From Xiamenia xianingshaonis (GTDB taxonomy: Bacteria; Actinomycetota; Coriobacteriia; Coriobacteriales; Eggerthellaceae), in the NCBI RefSeq assembly GCF_017945865.1, contig NZ_CP072829.1:1612001-1676000 (forward strand): DNA of 64,000 nucleotides. The letters run 5' to 3'. This document shows positions 48,804-59,027 of the stretch, piece by piece. Positions within the stretch are counted from its first letter, which is position 1. Every line of letters begins with the position of its first letter. The position numbers and the translations under genes were made by a program. The notes under the pieces were generated by a model. The model made no database searches, had not been told where the DNA came from, and worked only from the letters and a program-made list of their open reading frames with translations.

Positions 48804-51800
48804 TTATGCCAGCTCGGTTTCGATGTCCAGGGCGCCGGCGTCGGTCACCTGCACGCCCGCCCCCTCGTCTGCCACGAACGAGTCGCGCGCGGCCTTCGCC
48901 TCGGCCTCTTTTTCAGCCAAATTCGCCTTCGCCACCGAGATCATCAGCTTGATGCGGTTGAGCTGGTTCACCTCCGACGCACCCGGGTCGTAATCCACCG
49001 CCACGATGTTGGAGTCGGGGTAGCGCCGGCGTATCTCTTTGATGACGGCCTTGCCCACCACGTGGTTCGGCAGGCACGCAAAGGGCTGCGTACACACAAC
49101 GTTCGGGCAGCCGGACCGCACCAGCTCGACCATCTCGGCTGTGAGCAGCCAGCCTTCGCCCATCGAGTTGCACAGCGACAAAATCTCGCTCGCGTAATCG
49201 GCCAGCTCGTAGATGTCGGCGGGCTCGTGGAAGCGGGCCGAGCGGCGCAGCGCGTCGTTGACGGGCTCGCGGAACTTCGCGATGACCGACAGCGCCACGC
49301 GGCTGCCAACGGCGCCCTTCGTCGAGCGTCCGAGCGGGTCTTTCTGGAAGATGGAGCCAGCGATGCCGAACAGGAAGAACTCGATGAGGCCCGGCACCAC
49401 CGCCTCGCAACCTTCGCGCTCAATGACGTCGACGATCTGGTTGTTCGCCGTGGGATGGAACTTCACGAGGATCTCGCCCACCACGCCGACGCGGGGCTTG
49501 GAGCCTTCGCCGGCAAGCGGCAACGTGTCGAAGTCCTCGACGATCTTCTTCACCGTGCGCTTGAAGGCCTTGCGCGTCACGCCGCCGGCGAGCTGGGCCT
49601 TGCATTCTGCCATCCAGTGGTCGTACAAGCGGTTCGCGCTGCCCGGCTCCACCTCGTAAGGACGCGTGCGGTAAAGGCACATCATGAGCAAGTCGCCGTA
49701 ACAGAGCGCGTAAATGGCCTGGTAGAGCATGCCCGGCGTCACGTCGAAGCCCGAATTGCGCTCGCCCAAGTCCTTGAACGACAGCGCGATGACCGGAATG
49801 TGGGCAAGCCCGACGCTCGCAAGCGCCTTGCGAATGAGCGAGATGTAGTTGGTGGCGCGGCAGCCGCCGCCCGTCTGCGTGATGATGACGGCCAGCTTGT
49901 CGGTGTCGTACTCGCCCGACATGACCGCTTCCATGATCTGCCCGGTGACCAGGATGGACGGGTAGCAGATGTCGTTGTTGACGTACTTCAGGCCCGCGTC
50001 GACCGCCCCGTGGTCCACCGACGGCAGCAACTTGAGGTTGTAGCCGTTGCGCTTGAAGATCTCCACGAGCAGATCGAAGTGGATGGGGGCCATCTGCGGA
50101 CAGAGAATAGTGTAGCCGGCGTCTTTCATCTCCTGGGTGAACTCGGCGCGGGGGAACTGCGTCGTGGTGCCTTCGCGCTGACGCATAGCCTCGATGACCT
50201 CGGGCTTTGCCTTTTCGGTGAACGTGGCGGGCGCCTGGATGGATGCGGCGCGGCGCGGCAGCGCGCTCGATGCGGCCGCGTTCGTCGTCTCGTCGCCCCC
50301 GGCGTCTTTGCGGGCCCGGCTGAGCGTGCGCAGCGCCTCGGCCGGGTCGCGCCCCGCCCCCTCGGCGGCCTCGAGCGCCACCGCCTTCGCCGCTTCGCCT
50401 TCGGACCTGCCGGTTTTGGCCGCCATGACCGATTCCGGCGTGGCAAGAAAGCTCTCCACGTCCAGATCGACCACGGGACACCCGCCGGCGCACCGCGCGG
50501 TCGCAGCGCGCTCGTCGGCCTGGTCCTTGAGCGCTGCCAGCAGGCTGCGAACGCGAATGCGAGCCGCACCCAAGTTGCTGACCTCGTCGATCTTCAGCAC
50601 CGTGTACACCTTGCCCGCAGCCTCGAGGATTTCCTGGACCTGGTCGGTGGTGAGCGCGTCCAGGCCGCAGCCGAACGAGTTCAGCTGGATGAGGTCGAGG
50701 TCTTCGCGCTCGGTGGCCACCTTCGCCGCCGCATACAGGCGCGTGTGGTACATCCACTGGTCCACCAGGCGAATGGGCCGCTCCAGCGTGCCCAGGTGCG
50801 CGACGGAGTCCTCGGTGAGCACGGCCAGCCCGAAGCTCGTCAGCAGCTCGGGGATGGCGTGGTTGATCTCGGGGTCGTTGTGGTAGGGACGCCCTGCCAG
50901 CACGATGCCGTGGGTGCCGGTCGCCTCCATCCACGCGAGCGTTTCCTCGCCCTTGGCGCGCATGTCGCGCTTGAACGCCTCGTCTTCGGCCCAGGCGGCA
51001 TCCACCGCCGCAGCCACGTCGGCGCGGCTGGGAGCACCCGCCGGCCCCATGAGCTCGGGATGCGCCTCGACCAGCTCGACCATCAGGCGTTTCTTCAGGT
51101 GCTCCTTCTGGTCGTAGGGCAGCCACGGGTTCAAAAACGGGATGCCGGACGTGCGCAGCTCGTCGATGTTCAAGCGCAGCGCTTCGGGATAGCTGGCCAC
51201 GATGGGACAGTTGAAGTGGTTGCCGGCGCCCTCGTCTTCCTGGCGCTCCCACTTCGCGCAGGGAAACCAGATGAAGTCGGGCTTCTTCGCAAGCAGGTTC
51301 ATTACATGCCCGTGCGAAAGCTTCGCCGGATAGCACACCGATTCGGACGGCATGGACTCGATGCCCGCCTCGTAGGTCTTTTTCGTGGATGGGTCGGAAA
51401 TGACCACGCGAAAGCCCAGACGCGTGAAGAACGTGAACCAGAACGGATAGTTTTCGTACATGGAAAGCGCCCGCGGAATGCCGACCGTGCTGCGTATCGC
51501 CTGGTCAGGAGCGAGCGGCTCGTAGTCGAACAGCCGGTGAGACTTGTATTCGTAGAGGTTGAGCACCTTCGAGGCCGCGTCCAGGTTGCCCGCGCCCTTC
51601 TCGCAGCGGTTGCCGGTGATGAAGCGGCGATGCTTGCCGGTGATTTCGTCCTTGCCGAAGTCGTTCACCGTGAGCAGGCAGCTGTTCGAGCAGCCCTTGC
51701 AGCGCACCGTCTTGTGCGTGGGCGCGAGCGCTTCGATCTGCTCCAGCGAAAGCAGCGTCGACCGCGTCTCGGTGGCGTGCGTGGCGGCTGCATACCGGTC

Positions 51801-53627
51801 GCGCGCAAGCAGGGCCGCTCCAAAGGCGCCCATGTTGCCGGCGATGTCGGGACGGACGGCCTCGACCTCGGCAAGCTGCTCGAAGCTGCGCAGCACGGCA
51901 TCGTTCAAAAACGTGCCTCCCTGCACGATGACCTTGTCGCCCACATCGTGCGGGTCGCGAATTTTGATAACCTTGAACAGGGCGTTTTTGATGACCGACA
52001 GCGCCAGCCCCGCCGCGATGTCGCCGACGGTGGCGCCTTCTTTCTGCGCCTGCTTCACGCGCGAGTTCATGAACACGGTGCAGCGGCTGCCCAGATCGAC
52101 CGGGCGCTTGGCGGCGATGGCCGTTTGGGCGAATTCCGCCACGTCGAGATTCAGCCCCGACGCAAACGATTCGATGAAGCTGCCACAGCCCGACGAGCAG
52201 GCCTCGTTGAGCATGATGTGGTCGATGACGCCGTCTTTCACGCGCAGGCATTTCATGTCCTGGCCGCCGATGTCCAAGATGAACTCGACGCCAGGCAGCA
52301 TTTCCTGGGCGCCGCGCAGATGCGCCACCGTTTCGATTTCGCCGGAATCGACGCGCAAAGCTTCCAGCAGCAGATGCTCGCCGTAGCCGGTCACGGTCGA
52401 ATGCCCGATGACGACGCGCGGCTCGCCGGTGTCCGGATCGAGGGGAAGCGCCTGGTACAGCTCGGCCAGCGCCGCCTTCGCACACCCCAAAACGTCGCCT
52501 TTGTTCGAGGCGTACGTGGTCCACAGAAGCTCGCCGTCCTCGCCCATGAGCACGGCCTTGAACGTGGTCGAGCCGGCATCGATCCCCAGGTAGGCTACGC
52601 CTTCGTAGTCGGCCAGGCTGCCGCGGCGCACCGTTTCCCGGTCATGGCGGGCCTTGAAGCGAGCGTATTCTTCCTCGCTTTCAAACAGCGGCGGCAGACG
52701 CACCACCTCGGATCCCTGCACGTCGCCCAAATTGCGCAGGCGCTCAAGCACCTCGGCCAGCCGCTCGGCCTTCACGGTTTGGCTCGCCGCGCCCGCAATG
52801 GCGCAGCCGCCGGCCACGAACAGGTGGGCGTTTTCCGGCACAATGATGTGAGCATCGTCCAACTGCAGCGTTTCGTAGAAGCGTTTCCGCAGTTCAGGAA
52901 GGTATTGCAAGGGACCGCCCAGAAAGGCCACATGCCCGCGGATAGGTCGGCCGCACGCCAGGCCGCTGATGGTCTGGGTGACGACGGACTGGAAGATGGA
53001 CGCCGCGATGTCCTCTTTGCGGGCGCCTTCATTGAGCAGCGGCTGCACGTCGGTCTTCGCGAACACGCCGCAGCGGCTCGCGATGGGATAGATGGTGGTC
53101 GAGTTCTTCGCCAGCTCGTTCAGGCCGCCCGCGTCGGTATTGAGCAAAGCCGCCATCTGGTCGATGAACGCGCCCGTGCCGCCGGCGCACGTGCCGTTCA
53201 TGCGCTGCTCGATGCCCTGGTCGAAGTAGATGATCTTCGCGTCTTCGCCGCCCAGCTCGATGGCCACGTCGGTTTTGGGGATGAACGTCTCCACCGCCGT
53301 TTTCGATGCGATGACCTCTTGGACGAACTCGATGCCAAGCCACTGGGCCAAAAGCAGGCCGCCCGAGCCGGTGATGGCGATGGTCATGACCTCGTCGCCG
53401 AAATCGCACGCCGCCTCTTCGATGACTTCCACGATGGTCGCGCGCACGTCGGCGTGGTGGCGCCGGTACACAGCATATTTCACGTCGTTGGCCGCATCGA
53501 GAATGGCCAGCTTCACGGTGGTGGAGCCCACGTCGATGCCGATGCGCAACGGGCCGCCCGCCTTCGCTTCCCCGCTTGCGACCTGCGCGTTTGCAGCCGC
53601 CGATTTCGTGTTCACAGCTTTTGTCAT
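48804..53627 (-). CDS. Giant acyl-CoA dehydratase activase-related fusion protein (two BadF/HgdC ATPase domains, DUF2229 and HgdB-like region)
   Basis: 1607 residues in one chain. The first BadF/HgdC-type domain (about 28-325) has [23 protein letters not shown], the cluster-binding CAGGTGAF and [10 protein letters not shown]. The second (about 345-620) has [24 protein letters not shown] and CSSGCGSF. Next come a four-cysteine element (CKGCSNSC), a DUF2229 region (about 715-950) with [13 protein letters not shown], and an HgdB-like C-terminal part (about 1165-1500) with [15 protein letters not shown] and [15 protein letters not shown]. Classical activases pump electrons into 2-hydroxyacyl-CoA dehydratases or benzoyl-CoA reductases using ATP. 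This all-in-one type has no assigned reaction. AAAGGT precedes the ATG, and a TetR gene lies 12 bases upstream. Confidence 0.9.
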   Translation of the reverse strand: MTKAVNTKSAAANAQVASGEAKAGGPLRIGIDVGSTTVKLAILDAANDVKYAVYRRHHADVRATIVEVIEEAACDFGDEVMTIAITGSGGLLLAQWLGIEFVQEVIASKTAVETFIPKTDVAIELGGEDAKIIYFDQGIEQRMNGTCAGGTGAFIDQMAALLNTDAGGLNELAKNSTTIYPIASRCGVFAKTDVQPLLNEGARKEDIAASIFQSVVTQTISGLACGRPIRGHVAFLGGPLQYLPELRKRFYETLQLDDAHIIVPENAHLFVAGGCAIAGAASQTVKAERLAEVLERLRNLGDVQGSEVVRLPPLFESEEEYARFKARHDRETVRRGSLADYEGVAYLGIDAGSTTFKAVLMGEDGELLWTTYASNKGDVLGCAKAALAELYQALPLDPDTGEPRVVIGHSTVTGYGEHLLLEALRVDSGEIETVAHLRGAQEMLPGVEFILDIGGQDMKCLRVKDGVIDHIMLNEACSSGCGSFIESFASGLNLDVAEFAQTAIAAKRPVDLGSRCTVFMNSRVKQAQKEGATVGDIAAGLALSVIKNALFKVIKIRDPHDVGDKVIVQGGTFLNDAVLRSFEQLAEVEAVRPDIAGNMGAFGAALLARDRYAAATHATETRSTLLSLEQIEALAPTHKTVRCKGCSNSCLLTVNDFGKDEITGKHRRFITGNRCEKGAGNLDAASKVLNLYEYKSHRLFDYEPLAPDQAIRSTVGIPRALSMYENYPFWFTFFTRLGFRVVISDPSTKKTYEAGIESMPSESVCYPAKLSHGHVMNLLAKKPDFIWFPCAKWERQEDEGAGNHFNCPIVASYPEALRLNIDELRTSGIPFLNPWLPYDQKEHLKKRLMVELVEAHPELMGPAGAPSRADVAAAVDAAWAEDEAFKRDMRAKGEETLAWMEATGTHGIVLAGRPYHNDPEINHAIPELLTSFGLAVLTEDSVAHLGTLERPIRLVDQWMYHTRLYAAAKVATEREDLDLIQLNSFGCGLDALTTDQVQEILEAAGKVYTVLKIDEVSNLGAARIRVRSLLAALKDQADERAATARCAGGCPVVDLDVESFLATPESVMAAKTGRSEGEAAKAVALEAAEGAGRDPAEALRTLSRARKDAGGDETTNAAASSALPRRAASIQAPATFTEKAKPEVIEAMRQREGTTTQFPRAEFTQEMKDAGYTILCPQMAPIHFDLLVEIFKRNGYNLKLLPSVDHGAVDAGLKYVNNDICYPSILVTGQIMEAVMSGEYDTDKLAVIITQTGGGCRATNYISLIRKALASVGLAHIPVIALSFKDLGERNSGFDVTPGMLYQAIYALCYGDLLMMCLYRTRPYEVEPGSANRLYDHWMAECKAQLAGGVTRKAFKRTVKKIVEDFDTLPLAGEGSKPRVGVVGEILVKFHPTANNQIVDVIEREGCEAVVPGLIEFFLFGIAGSIFQKDPLGRSTKGAVGSRVALSVIAKFREPVNDALRRSARFHEPADIYELADYASEILSLCNSMGEGWLLTAEMVELVRSGCPNVVCTQPFACLPNHVVGKAVIKEIRRRYPDSNIVAVDYDPGASEVNQLNRIKLMISVAKANLAEKEAEAKAARDSFVADEGAGVQVTDAGALDIETELA

Positions 53628-53639
53628 GTCGCACCTTTT

Positions 53640-54272
53640 CTACAAGACGATGGATTCGCCGGGTTGGATGAAAAAGAGACGCAGCGCTATGCGGGCCATG
53701 TCTTCGGAGCTTTCTTGCATGCCCGTCTCGATCCAGCGCATGATGACGCCCAAGTAGGCGCCGGCGTAGAACGAAACGTAGTATCCCACAAACGACGTGG
53801 TGCTTTCTCGATAGCGGTCATGCAGGATGGACCACACCAAGTCGGTGCACACGCAGTCGCGCAGCCGCGGGCCGAAACGAATGTCGCCGCCGGGGCCAAG
53901 CACCGCATGAAGGAAGTCGCCTTGCTCGCGCAGGTAGTCGAACAGGGCGACCAGAAGCGGCAAAGGCTGGCCCGTGCGAACGGCCACCGCCAGGTCGAGC
54001 AGCGACAGATGGGCCAAATCGACGCGGAAGATCTCGAGGTCGGCGATGACCTCGTCTTCGAGCGTCAGCAAGAGCTCGTCTTTGTCGTGGAAGTGGTTGT
54101 AGAACGTCGCGCGCGTCAGGTCGGCGCGTTCGCACAGGTCATTCACTGACAGATTGTCGAAACCGCGTTCTTCCATAAGCTGGACGAGCGCACCGCGAAG
54201 CGCTCGTTTCGAGCGGGCGATGCGACGGTCTTGCGGCACGCACGGCGCCTTGTCGACGGTGGCTGGAGGCAC
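53640..54272 (-). CDS. TetR-family regulator, DhaS-like C-terminal domain
   Basis: A 210-residue regulator. The TetR HTH spans about residues 15-60 (ALRGALVQLMEERGFDNLSV, then RADLTRATFYNHFHDKDELL). The C-terminal domain contains SFVGYYVSFYAGAYLGVIMRW, as in TetR proteins near acyl or dihydroxyacetone enzymes. The GTG start at 54272 is preferred because AGAGGAG lies 6 bases upstream. An upstream TTG is possible. It is 12 bases before the activase fusion gene and surely shares its transcript. A nested inverted repeat in its promoter (54340-54376) is a candidate operator for self-control and control of the activase. Confidence 0.9.
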   Translation of the reverse strand: MPPATVDKAPCVPQDRRIARSKRALRGALVQLMEERGFDNLSVNDLCERADLTRATFYNHFHDKDELLLTLEDEVIADLEIFRVDLAHLSLLDLAVAVRTGQPLPLLVALFDYLREQGDFLHAVLGPGGDIRFGPRLRDCVCTDLVWSILHDRYRESTTSFVGYYVSFYAGAYLGVIMRWIETGMQESSEDMARIALRLFFIQPGESIVL

Positions 54273-54339
54273 GGGCTGCTCCTCTCGTGCAGCAGCGCTG
54301 GCCAGCAAGGCAGCGCGGCGGCGCTTTCGATATTATACA

Positions 54340-54376
54340 ATGCGCTCAAAACTTTACATATTGTCTAAAAGCGCAT
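54340..54376. promoter_or_regulatory. Nested inverted repeat, candidate TetR operator and promoter region
   Basis: The outer arms ATGCGCT (54340-54346) and AGCGCAT (54370-54376) are perfect. Inside lies TTTACATATTGTCTAAA (54353-54369), an imperfect palindrome of TetR-operator size. A TATAAT on the minus strand is just beyond the outer arm, toward the TetR gene. Confidence 0.6.
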
Positions 54377-54522
54377 AGTAGCAGGAATCGTCGCCTTGTA
54401 AAGGGAGGCGTTTGGCAAACACGGGCTCTCCAAGCACGCGGGGATGGCAGGCCAAGTGGATGCAGCGGGGCGGCGCCGGCAGACGCACCTCGGCCGTACT
54501 TGCAGGCCGTACGCTGACAGCG

Positions 54523-55890
54523 CTAGCAGGCCGGGCGAGCATCTTTTTTCTTGCGCGGCTTCAGAAACCCGTAGTGCGAGCCGAACGCCAGCACGAACAC
54601 GCAGGCGACGACGAGCGCGGCCAGTTCGGCGACCGGCGTGGCAAACCAGATGCCGTTCGCGCCAAACGCCACCGGCAGCAAAAGCACCGCTCCCGCTTCG
54701 AACACAAACGTGCGAAGCAGCGAGATGAGCGCCGACACCAGCCCGTTGTTGACCGCCGTGAACAAGCTCGACGCGTACACGCAAAAGCCCATGGGCAAAT
54801 ACATCAGCGCGTAGATCTGAAACGCCGTCACCGTCATGTCAAGCAGCTCGGCATCGTAGCCGACGAACACCTCGCTCAGCGGACGTGCAGCGACCTGCGC
54901 CACCAGGCACATGACAACACCGCCCGCGAAAGAGAACCCGACGCTTTTGCGAAAGATGCTCTGCTGCTCGACGCGATTGTGCGCCCCAAACTGATAGCTC
55001 ATCAGCGGGCTCGTCCCCATCGAATAGCCGATGAACACGGCGCCGAAGACCATCGCCACGTACATGATGACGCTGTAGGCCGCCACGCCGTCTTCGCCGA
55101 CGAGCCGCAGCAGCTGGAAGTTGAACAGCATGCTCACCACCGACATGGCAATGTTGCCGACCATTTCCGATGATCCGTTCGCACACGCCTTCCCAAACAC
55201 GCGGCCCTCGAAGCTTGTGCGGCCCAACCGCAGATAGCTGGCGTTTTTTCGGAAGAAGTACAAAAGCGGAATCGTGCCGCCGAGCACCTCGCCCGCCGCC
55301 GTGGCTGCCGCCGCGCCCGCCACGCCCCAGCCGAACACGCCGATGAACAGCGCATCGAGCACCATGTTCGTCACGCCGGCCGCCACGATGACATACAGCC
55401 CGATCTGGGGCTTGCCCGCCGTGACGAAAAAGCTCTGAAACACGTACTGCAGCACGAAAAACGGCAGTGACACCAGCCCGACGTACCCGTACTGCCGACA
55501 CAGCTCCAACATCTCGCCCTGTGCGCCCATGAGCCGGCAGAGCGGATCCACCATTGCGTATCCGCACGCCATCAGCACGATGCCGAGCAAAAAAGCGCCG
55601 TACACGAGCATCGAAAAATACCGGTTCGCCCGCGCGTCGTCTCCTTCGCCGCGCGTTTTCGCCACGATAGCGCTGCCGCCCGTGCCGATCATGAATCCCG
55701 CCGAGCCGAACACCATCAGCACGGGATACACGATGTTCACGGCCGCAAGGGCTCGGCTGCCCGCAAAGTTCGACACAAACAGCCCGTCAACCACGACATA
55801 CAGGGACAGGAAGATCATCGTGGCGATGGACGGCAGGGCATATTTCAACAGCTGACCCATGGTCAGGTGCTTGGACATGTCCACCAACAT
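54523..55890 (-). CDS. MATE-family efflux transporter
   Basis: A 455-residue membrane protein with 12 predicted helices in two similar halves. It begins MGQLLKYALPSIATMIFLSL and VDGLFVSNFAGSRALAAVNI, typical of the MATE/DinF branch, followed by FGSAGFMIGTGGSAIVAKTRGEGD. The second half repeats the pattern (FGAVFIGYSMGTSPLMSYQFGA). MATE proteins export drugs or metabolites using a sodium or proton gradient. AAGGAG lies 7 bases upstream of the ATG at 55890. It follows the MarR gene by 60 bases, so MarR probably controls it. Confidence 0.93.
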   Translation of the reverse strand: MLVDMSKHLTMGQLLKYALPSIATMIFLSLYVVVDGLFVSNFAGSRALAAVNIVYPVLMVFGSAGFMIGTGGSAIVAKTRGEGDDARANRYFSMLVYGAFLLGIVLMACGYAMVDPLCRLMGAQGEMLELCRQYGYVGLVSLPFFVLQYVFQSFFVTAGKPQIGLYVIVAAGVTNMVLDALFIGVFGWGVAGAAAATAAGEVLGGTIPLLYFFRKNASYLRLGRTSFEGRVFGKACANGSSEMVGNIAMSVVSMLFNFQLLRLVGEDGVAAYSVIMYVAMVFGAVFIGYSMGTSPLMSYQFGAHNRVEQQSIFRKSVGFSFAGGVVMCLVAQVAARPLSEVFVGYDAELLDMTVTAFQIYALMYLPMGFCVYASSLFTAVNNGLVSALISLLRTFVFEAGAVLLLPVAFGANGIWFATPVAELAALVVACVFVLAFGSHYGFLKPRKKKDARPAC

Positions 55891-55950
55891 ACAAAGACTC
55901 CTTAGAGACAAGAGGGACGATCGCAGTGCTGCAGCGCGGCGATACGACGT

Positions 55951-56406
55951 CTAACGCTCGCCCGGACGCTGCTCCAAAGCGGCGAACCGCACCTTCAGCT
56001 CTTCGGAAAACCGCTTCGTCAGCGACACGAACGCCAGACGTTCCTCCACCGACAGGCTGCGAAACGCCTGGCGCTCCGCCTCGTACATCTCGTCGAGCCG
56101 CCCCGCGACGAGCGAGCGGCCTTCTTCGGTCAGCCACACCTGCGTGGCGCGGTGCCCGCTTGATTCGACGCGCACCAGCCCCGCCCGTTCCATGCCGTGC
56201 ACGGCAGAATTGACCGTCTGCTTGCTGAGCGAGCATTCGTCGCACAGCTCCTTTTGCGTGCAGCCGTCCATCGTGCGCAGCACCACGAGTATCTCGTAGG
56301 CGGACGGCGACAGACCCAGCCGCTTCGCGGCAACGCGGTACAGCTCGTCAAGCTCGTTTGAAACGTAGGTGAATTCGCCCAAAAGGCGGTCTTGCGCGTC
56401 CTGCAT
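55951..56406 (-). CDS. MarR-family transcriptional regulator
   Basis: A 151-residue MarR protein with the winged helix LGLSPSAYEILVVLRTMDG, CTQKELCDECSLSKQTVNSA, and the wing RVESSGHRATQVWLTEEGRS, flanked by dimerisation helices. The ATG at 56406 has GAGGAG 10 bases upstream. An in-frame ATG 18 bases earlier is also possible. It is upstream of and on the same strand as the MATE gene. Direct repeats of TAGTCCGA in the upstream region are candidate operator sites. Confidence 0.92.
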   Translation of the reverse strand: MQDAQDRLLGEFTYVSNELDELYRVAAKRLGLSPSAYEILVVLRTMDGCTQKELCDECSLSKQTVNSAVHGMERAGLVRVESSGHRATQVWLTEEGRSLVAGRLDEMYEAERQAFRSLSVEERLAFVSLTKRFSEELKVRFAALEQRPGER

Positions 56407-56826
56407 GGCCGATGTGCTCCTCATTAGCATTAGTCCGATTTCGTACTTATAATAGTCCGAATTTTGACCAACGCAAGGCGCCCGCGCGATCTTCACATCC
56501 CAAGTCGCAAAACGACACGAAGCGACGCGCGACGCGAAAAAGCCCGACGGCTTCGGCAGCAGGCGGAAAGGCCTTGCGTTTTCGCCTTGCCCCGCACCTG
56601 ATGCGCCTTGCCTGAAAGTCGATCTTTGACAGCGGTCGGTCGCTCACGCGCCTAGGCATCGCAAAGGGACGACGTCGGCGCAAACGGCGGCACGATGTTC
56701 GCATCCCGTGATGGAGAGGTGGCATTCCCGTAACAATATACTTCCCTGCACGCCAAAAAGGGGCCTTCATATGTGATCATTCTACTTCGCTTATCAGATG
56801 AGTATTTCAAGCGAAGCAGGCGGCAG
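56407..56826. other. Divergent intergenic region between marR-type and birA genes
   Basis: 420 bases. The marR side holds the TAGTCCGA repeats. The birA side has an 8-bp inverted repeat, CTTCGCTT (56785-56792) and AAGCGAAG (56809-56816), just before the birA ribosome site. The middle shows no gene. Confidence 0.5.
56429..56460. promoter_or_regulatory. Two TAGTCCGA direct repeats flanking a -10 box
   Basis: TAGTCCGA occurs at 56431-56438 and 56453-56460, a 22-bp period. Between them TATAAT (56448-56453, plus strand) and TATTAT (minus strand) could drive either direction. TATAATAGTCCGAAT here equals the guaB promoter 15-mer. Confidence 0.55.
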
Positions 56827-57813
56827 ATGGCAAACACGAAAGAACAGGTACTCCGTTTCCTCGAGAACTCGGCAGGCAAACACATCTCAGGAGAAAAACT
56901 CGCGCAGTCGCTCGGGGTGAGCCGCAATGCCATATGGAAGGCCGTCAGGTCCCTGCGAGCCGAAGGCTTCGACATTCAAGCGGTCACCAATCGCGGCTAT
57001 TGCCTCGTAAAAGATGCCGATTCGCTGTCGGCGCATCGCATTTGCAGCCATTTGCCCGAAAGCCATCCGTTTCACCTGGTCGTGCGCAGCGTCGTTGGCT
57101 CGACCAACACCGAGGGACGCCGCTGGGCCGCGCAGGGAGCCAAAGAGGGCACCGTCATCGTGGCCGAAGAACAGACGAACGGACGGGGACGCGTCGGAAA
57201 GAGCTTCTTCTCGCCGCCGCGCACCGGATTGTACCTCAGCATCGTGCTGCGCCCATCCATCCGGGCCGACCAAGCGCAATTCCTCACCACCATGGCAGCC
57301 GTCGCCTGCGCCCGAGCCATCGAGTCCGTAACCGACCAGCACGCCGGCATCAAATGGGTAAACGACATCTACTGCAACGATTCCAAGGTTGCCGGCATCC
57401 TTACCGAGGGCTCCGTCGACATGGAGTCGGGCTTGCTGGAATATGCCGTGCTGGGCGTCGGAATCAACGTGCGCGAACCGGAGAAGGGCTTTCCCCAAGA
57501 AATATCCGAACGCGCCGGATCGCTTGAAGGGCAGCTTGGCTTTGACGTTCCGCGAAACCTGCTGGCAGCCGCATTCCTTAAAGAGTTCTGGGCGCTTTAC
57601 ACCGAGCTGCCCAACCGAAACTATTACGAGGAATATCGCCGACGGTGCTTTGTCCTGGGCAGCCATGTCATCGTCAAGCGGGGAAACCGCCGACTGCGGG
57701 CAAAAGCCGTCGACCTTACAAAGGACTTCGAACTGGTCATCGAACTGCCCGACAAGACCCGTGCCGCGCTTCCCTTTGGCGAGATCAGCGCTCCTGCGCC
57801 CCCGAATCGCTGA
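56827..57813 (+). CDS. birA: Bifunctional biotin-protein ligase / biotin operon repressor BirA
   Basis: A 328-residue group II BirA. An N-terminal winged helix (about 4-65, GEKLAQSLGVSRNAIWKAVR) precedes the catalytic domain, which has the biotinyl-AMP loop GRGRVGKSFFSPPRTGLYLS, the KWVNDIYCNDSKVAGILTEG segment and the C-terminal SH3-like domain. It attaches biotin to carrier proteins and, with the HTH, can repress biotin genes. The ATG at 56827 gives the usual N-terminus, with AGG upstream. Its last 29 bases overlap the convergent MetQ-like gene. No biotin synthesis gene is in the window. Confidence 0.95.
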   Translation: MANTKEQVLRFLENSAGKHISGEKLAQSLGVSRNAIWKAVRSLRAEGFDIQAVTNRGYCLVKDADSLSAHRICSHLPESHPFHLVVRSVVGSTNTEGRRWAAQGAKEGTVIVAEEQTNGRGRVGKSFFSPPRTGLYLSIVLRPSIRADQAQFLTTMAAVACARAIESVTDQHAGIKWVNDIYCNDSKVAGILTEGSVDMESGLLEYAVLGVGINVREPEKGFPQEISERAGSLEGQLGFDVPRNLLAAAFLKEFWALYTELPNRNYYEEYRRRCFVLGSHVIVKRGNRRLRAKAVDLTKDFELVIELPDKTRAALPFGEISAPAPPNR

Positions 57814-58717
57814 GCGCTCTTTGGTAGGCCTGCGCCGCTTGCGGATTGAGCATGACGAGTCCCCGGTAATTCGTTGAGACGTAGTCTTGCGCCTCCTGCG
57901 ACAGCAGCGCTTCCGTCAAAGCTTGCAGCCGGGGATCTTTCGCCTTGCTCTCTTTTGCCACCAGGGCGTTCGCATAGGCCAGCGCAACCGTTCCCTTCGG
58001 GTCCTCCCAAGCCAGAGCATCGTCCTTCACGGAAAAGCCCGCACCGATGGCATAGTTGCCGTTGAGCGCCCCCACATCGGCGTTTCGCATAAGTGATGCG
58101 ACGCCGTCTGCGCTGGTCATCGCAAGTTTGAACCCTCGAGGATTGCGAGAAACGTTTTCGATGGTCGCCAGAACTCCGCCGCCTACGTCAAGCTCGATCA
58201 AACCTTGGCTGGCAAGAAGGCGCAAAGCCCTGTCAAGGCTGGTCCTGTGTTCGGGCAGAGCGATGCGAGCGCCGCCAGGAACGTCAGCCAAGTTGTCGTA
58301 TTTGAAGCTGTAGAGGCCGAACGGCTCATAATGGATCAGGCTGACGCTCACTAGATCGGCATTATGCTGCTTGTTGTAGGCCTCCATGGTGATCGTCGTC
58401 TCGAAATAGCCGCCGTCGACCTCCCCGCTTTGCACCGCCTCGTTCGCCTCATCGTAGGTCTCGTACATCCGAACCTCGAGCGCAATGCCCTTCTGCTCGA
58501 GAAGCGGCGCTGCGACGTTTTCAAGAATGGCCCCTTGTGGCTCGGGCGTCGCTGCGATGACCAGAACATTGGGTCCACCTGCCGAGACGGCTCCTCCGTC
58601 AGTGCGGCTCGCCGGCGCACATCCCCAAGCGGCGCCCGCGCACCACAGCAGCACCGTCAAGACCGTCGCCGCCACGGCCAGCCGTCGCCACATCTGACAA
58701 GTCGACTCTTGCGCCAT
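57785..58717 (-). CDS. NlpA/MetQ-family substrate-binding lipoprotein without neighbouring transporter genes
   Basis: A 310-residue exported lipoprotein. The hydrophobic signal VAATVLTVLLWCAGAAWGC ends in a lipobox-like AAWGC. The mature domain has NVLVIAATPEPQGAILENVA, VRMYETYDEANEAVQSGEVD, then GGYFETTITMEAYNKQH and RIALPEHRTSLDRALRLL, the MetQ/NlpA fold that binds methionine or related ligands for an ABC transporter. No metN or metI partner is nearby, so it may serve a distant transporter. The ATG at 58717 has AGGAGG 4 bases upstream. The stop overlaps the birA 3' end by 29 bases in opposite orientation. Confidence 0.88.
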   Translation of the reverse strand: MAQESTCQMWRRLAVAATVLTVLLWCAGAAWGCAPASRTDGGAVSAGGPNVLVIAATPEPQGAILENVAAPLLEQKGIALEVRMYETYDEANEAVQSGEVDGGYFETTITMEAYNKQHNADLVSVSLIHYEPFGLYSFKYDNLADVPGGARIALPEHRTSLDRALRLLASQGLIELDVGGGVLATIENVSRNPRGFKLAMTSADGVASLMRNADVGALNGNYAIGAGFSVKDDALAWEDPKGTVALAYANALVAKESKAKDPRLQALTEALLSQEAQDYVSTNYRGLVMLNPQAAQAYQRALSDSGAQER

Positions 58718-59027
58718 GGCCCCTCCTCTGATCATACTCACGCATTGCAAACGACTCAGGACCAGTGTGAGGCCTCGCCAATGCCGCCGAAATGCGCAAA
58801 CGGCATTCTTTCGCGTCCTGACATTGAAACGTCACGGATGCGTTTCGCGTCGCTTCGAGCCGAAAACCTCCCGTGCAGCATGGCAGCCGACCACCTGCGA
58901 ACGTCGAGATCGAACTTTCGCTTCAACGAAATGTACGCTGCCGAAAGATGCAGGCATGCTACCATGATGGCTTGCCGCAAACCGCAGCGCGCAATGCGGC
59001 GACGCTCAATCGACCAAAGGACGAACC

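Noticed and set aside
56785-56816. BirA operator upstream of birA
   Set aside because: The CTTCGCTT/AAGCGAAG inverted repeat does not resemble known biotin operators (TTGTAAAC-N14-GTTTACAA type), and its right arm abuts the ribosome site. It is noted only as a structure.
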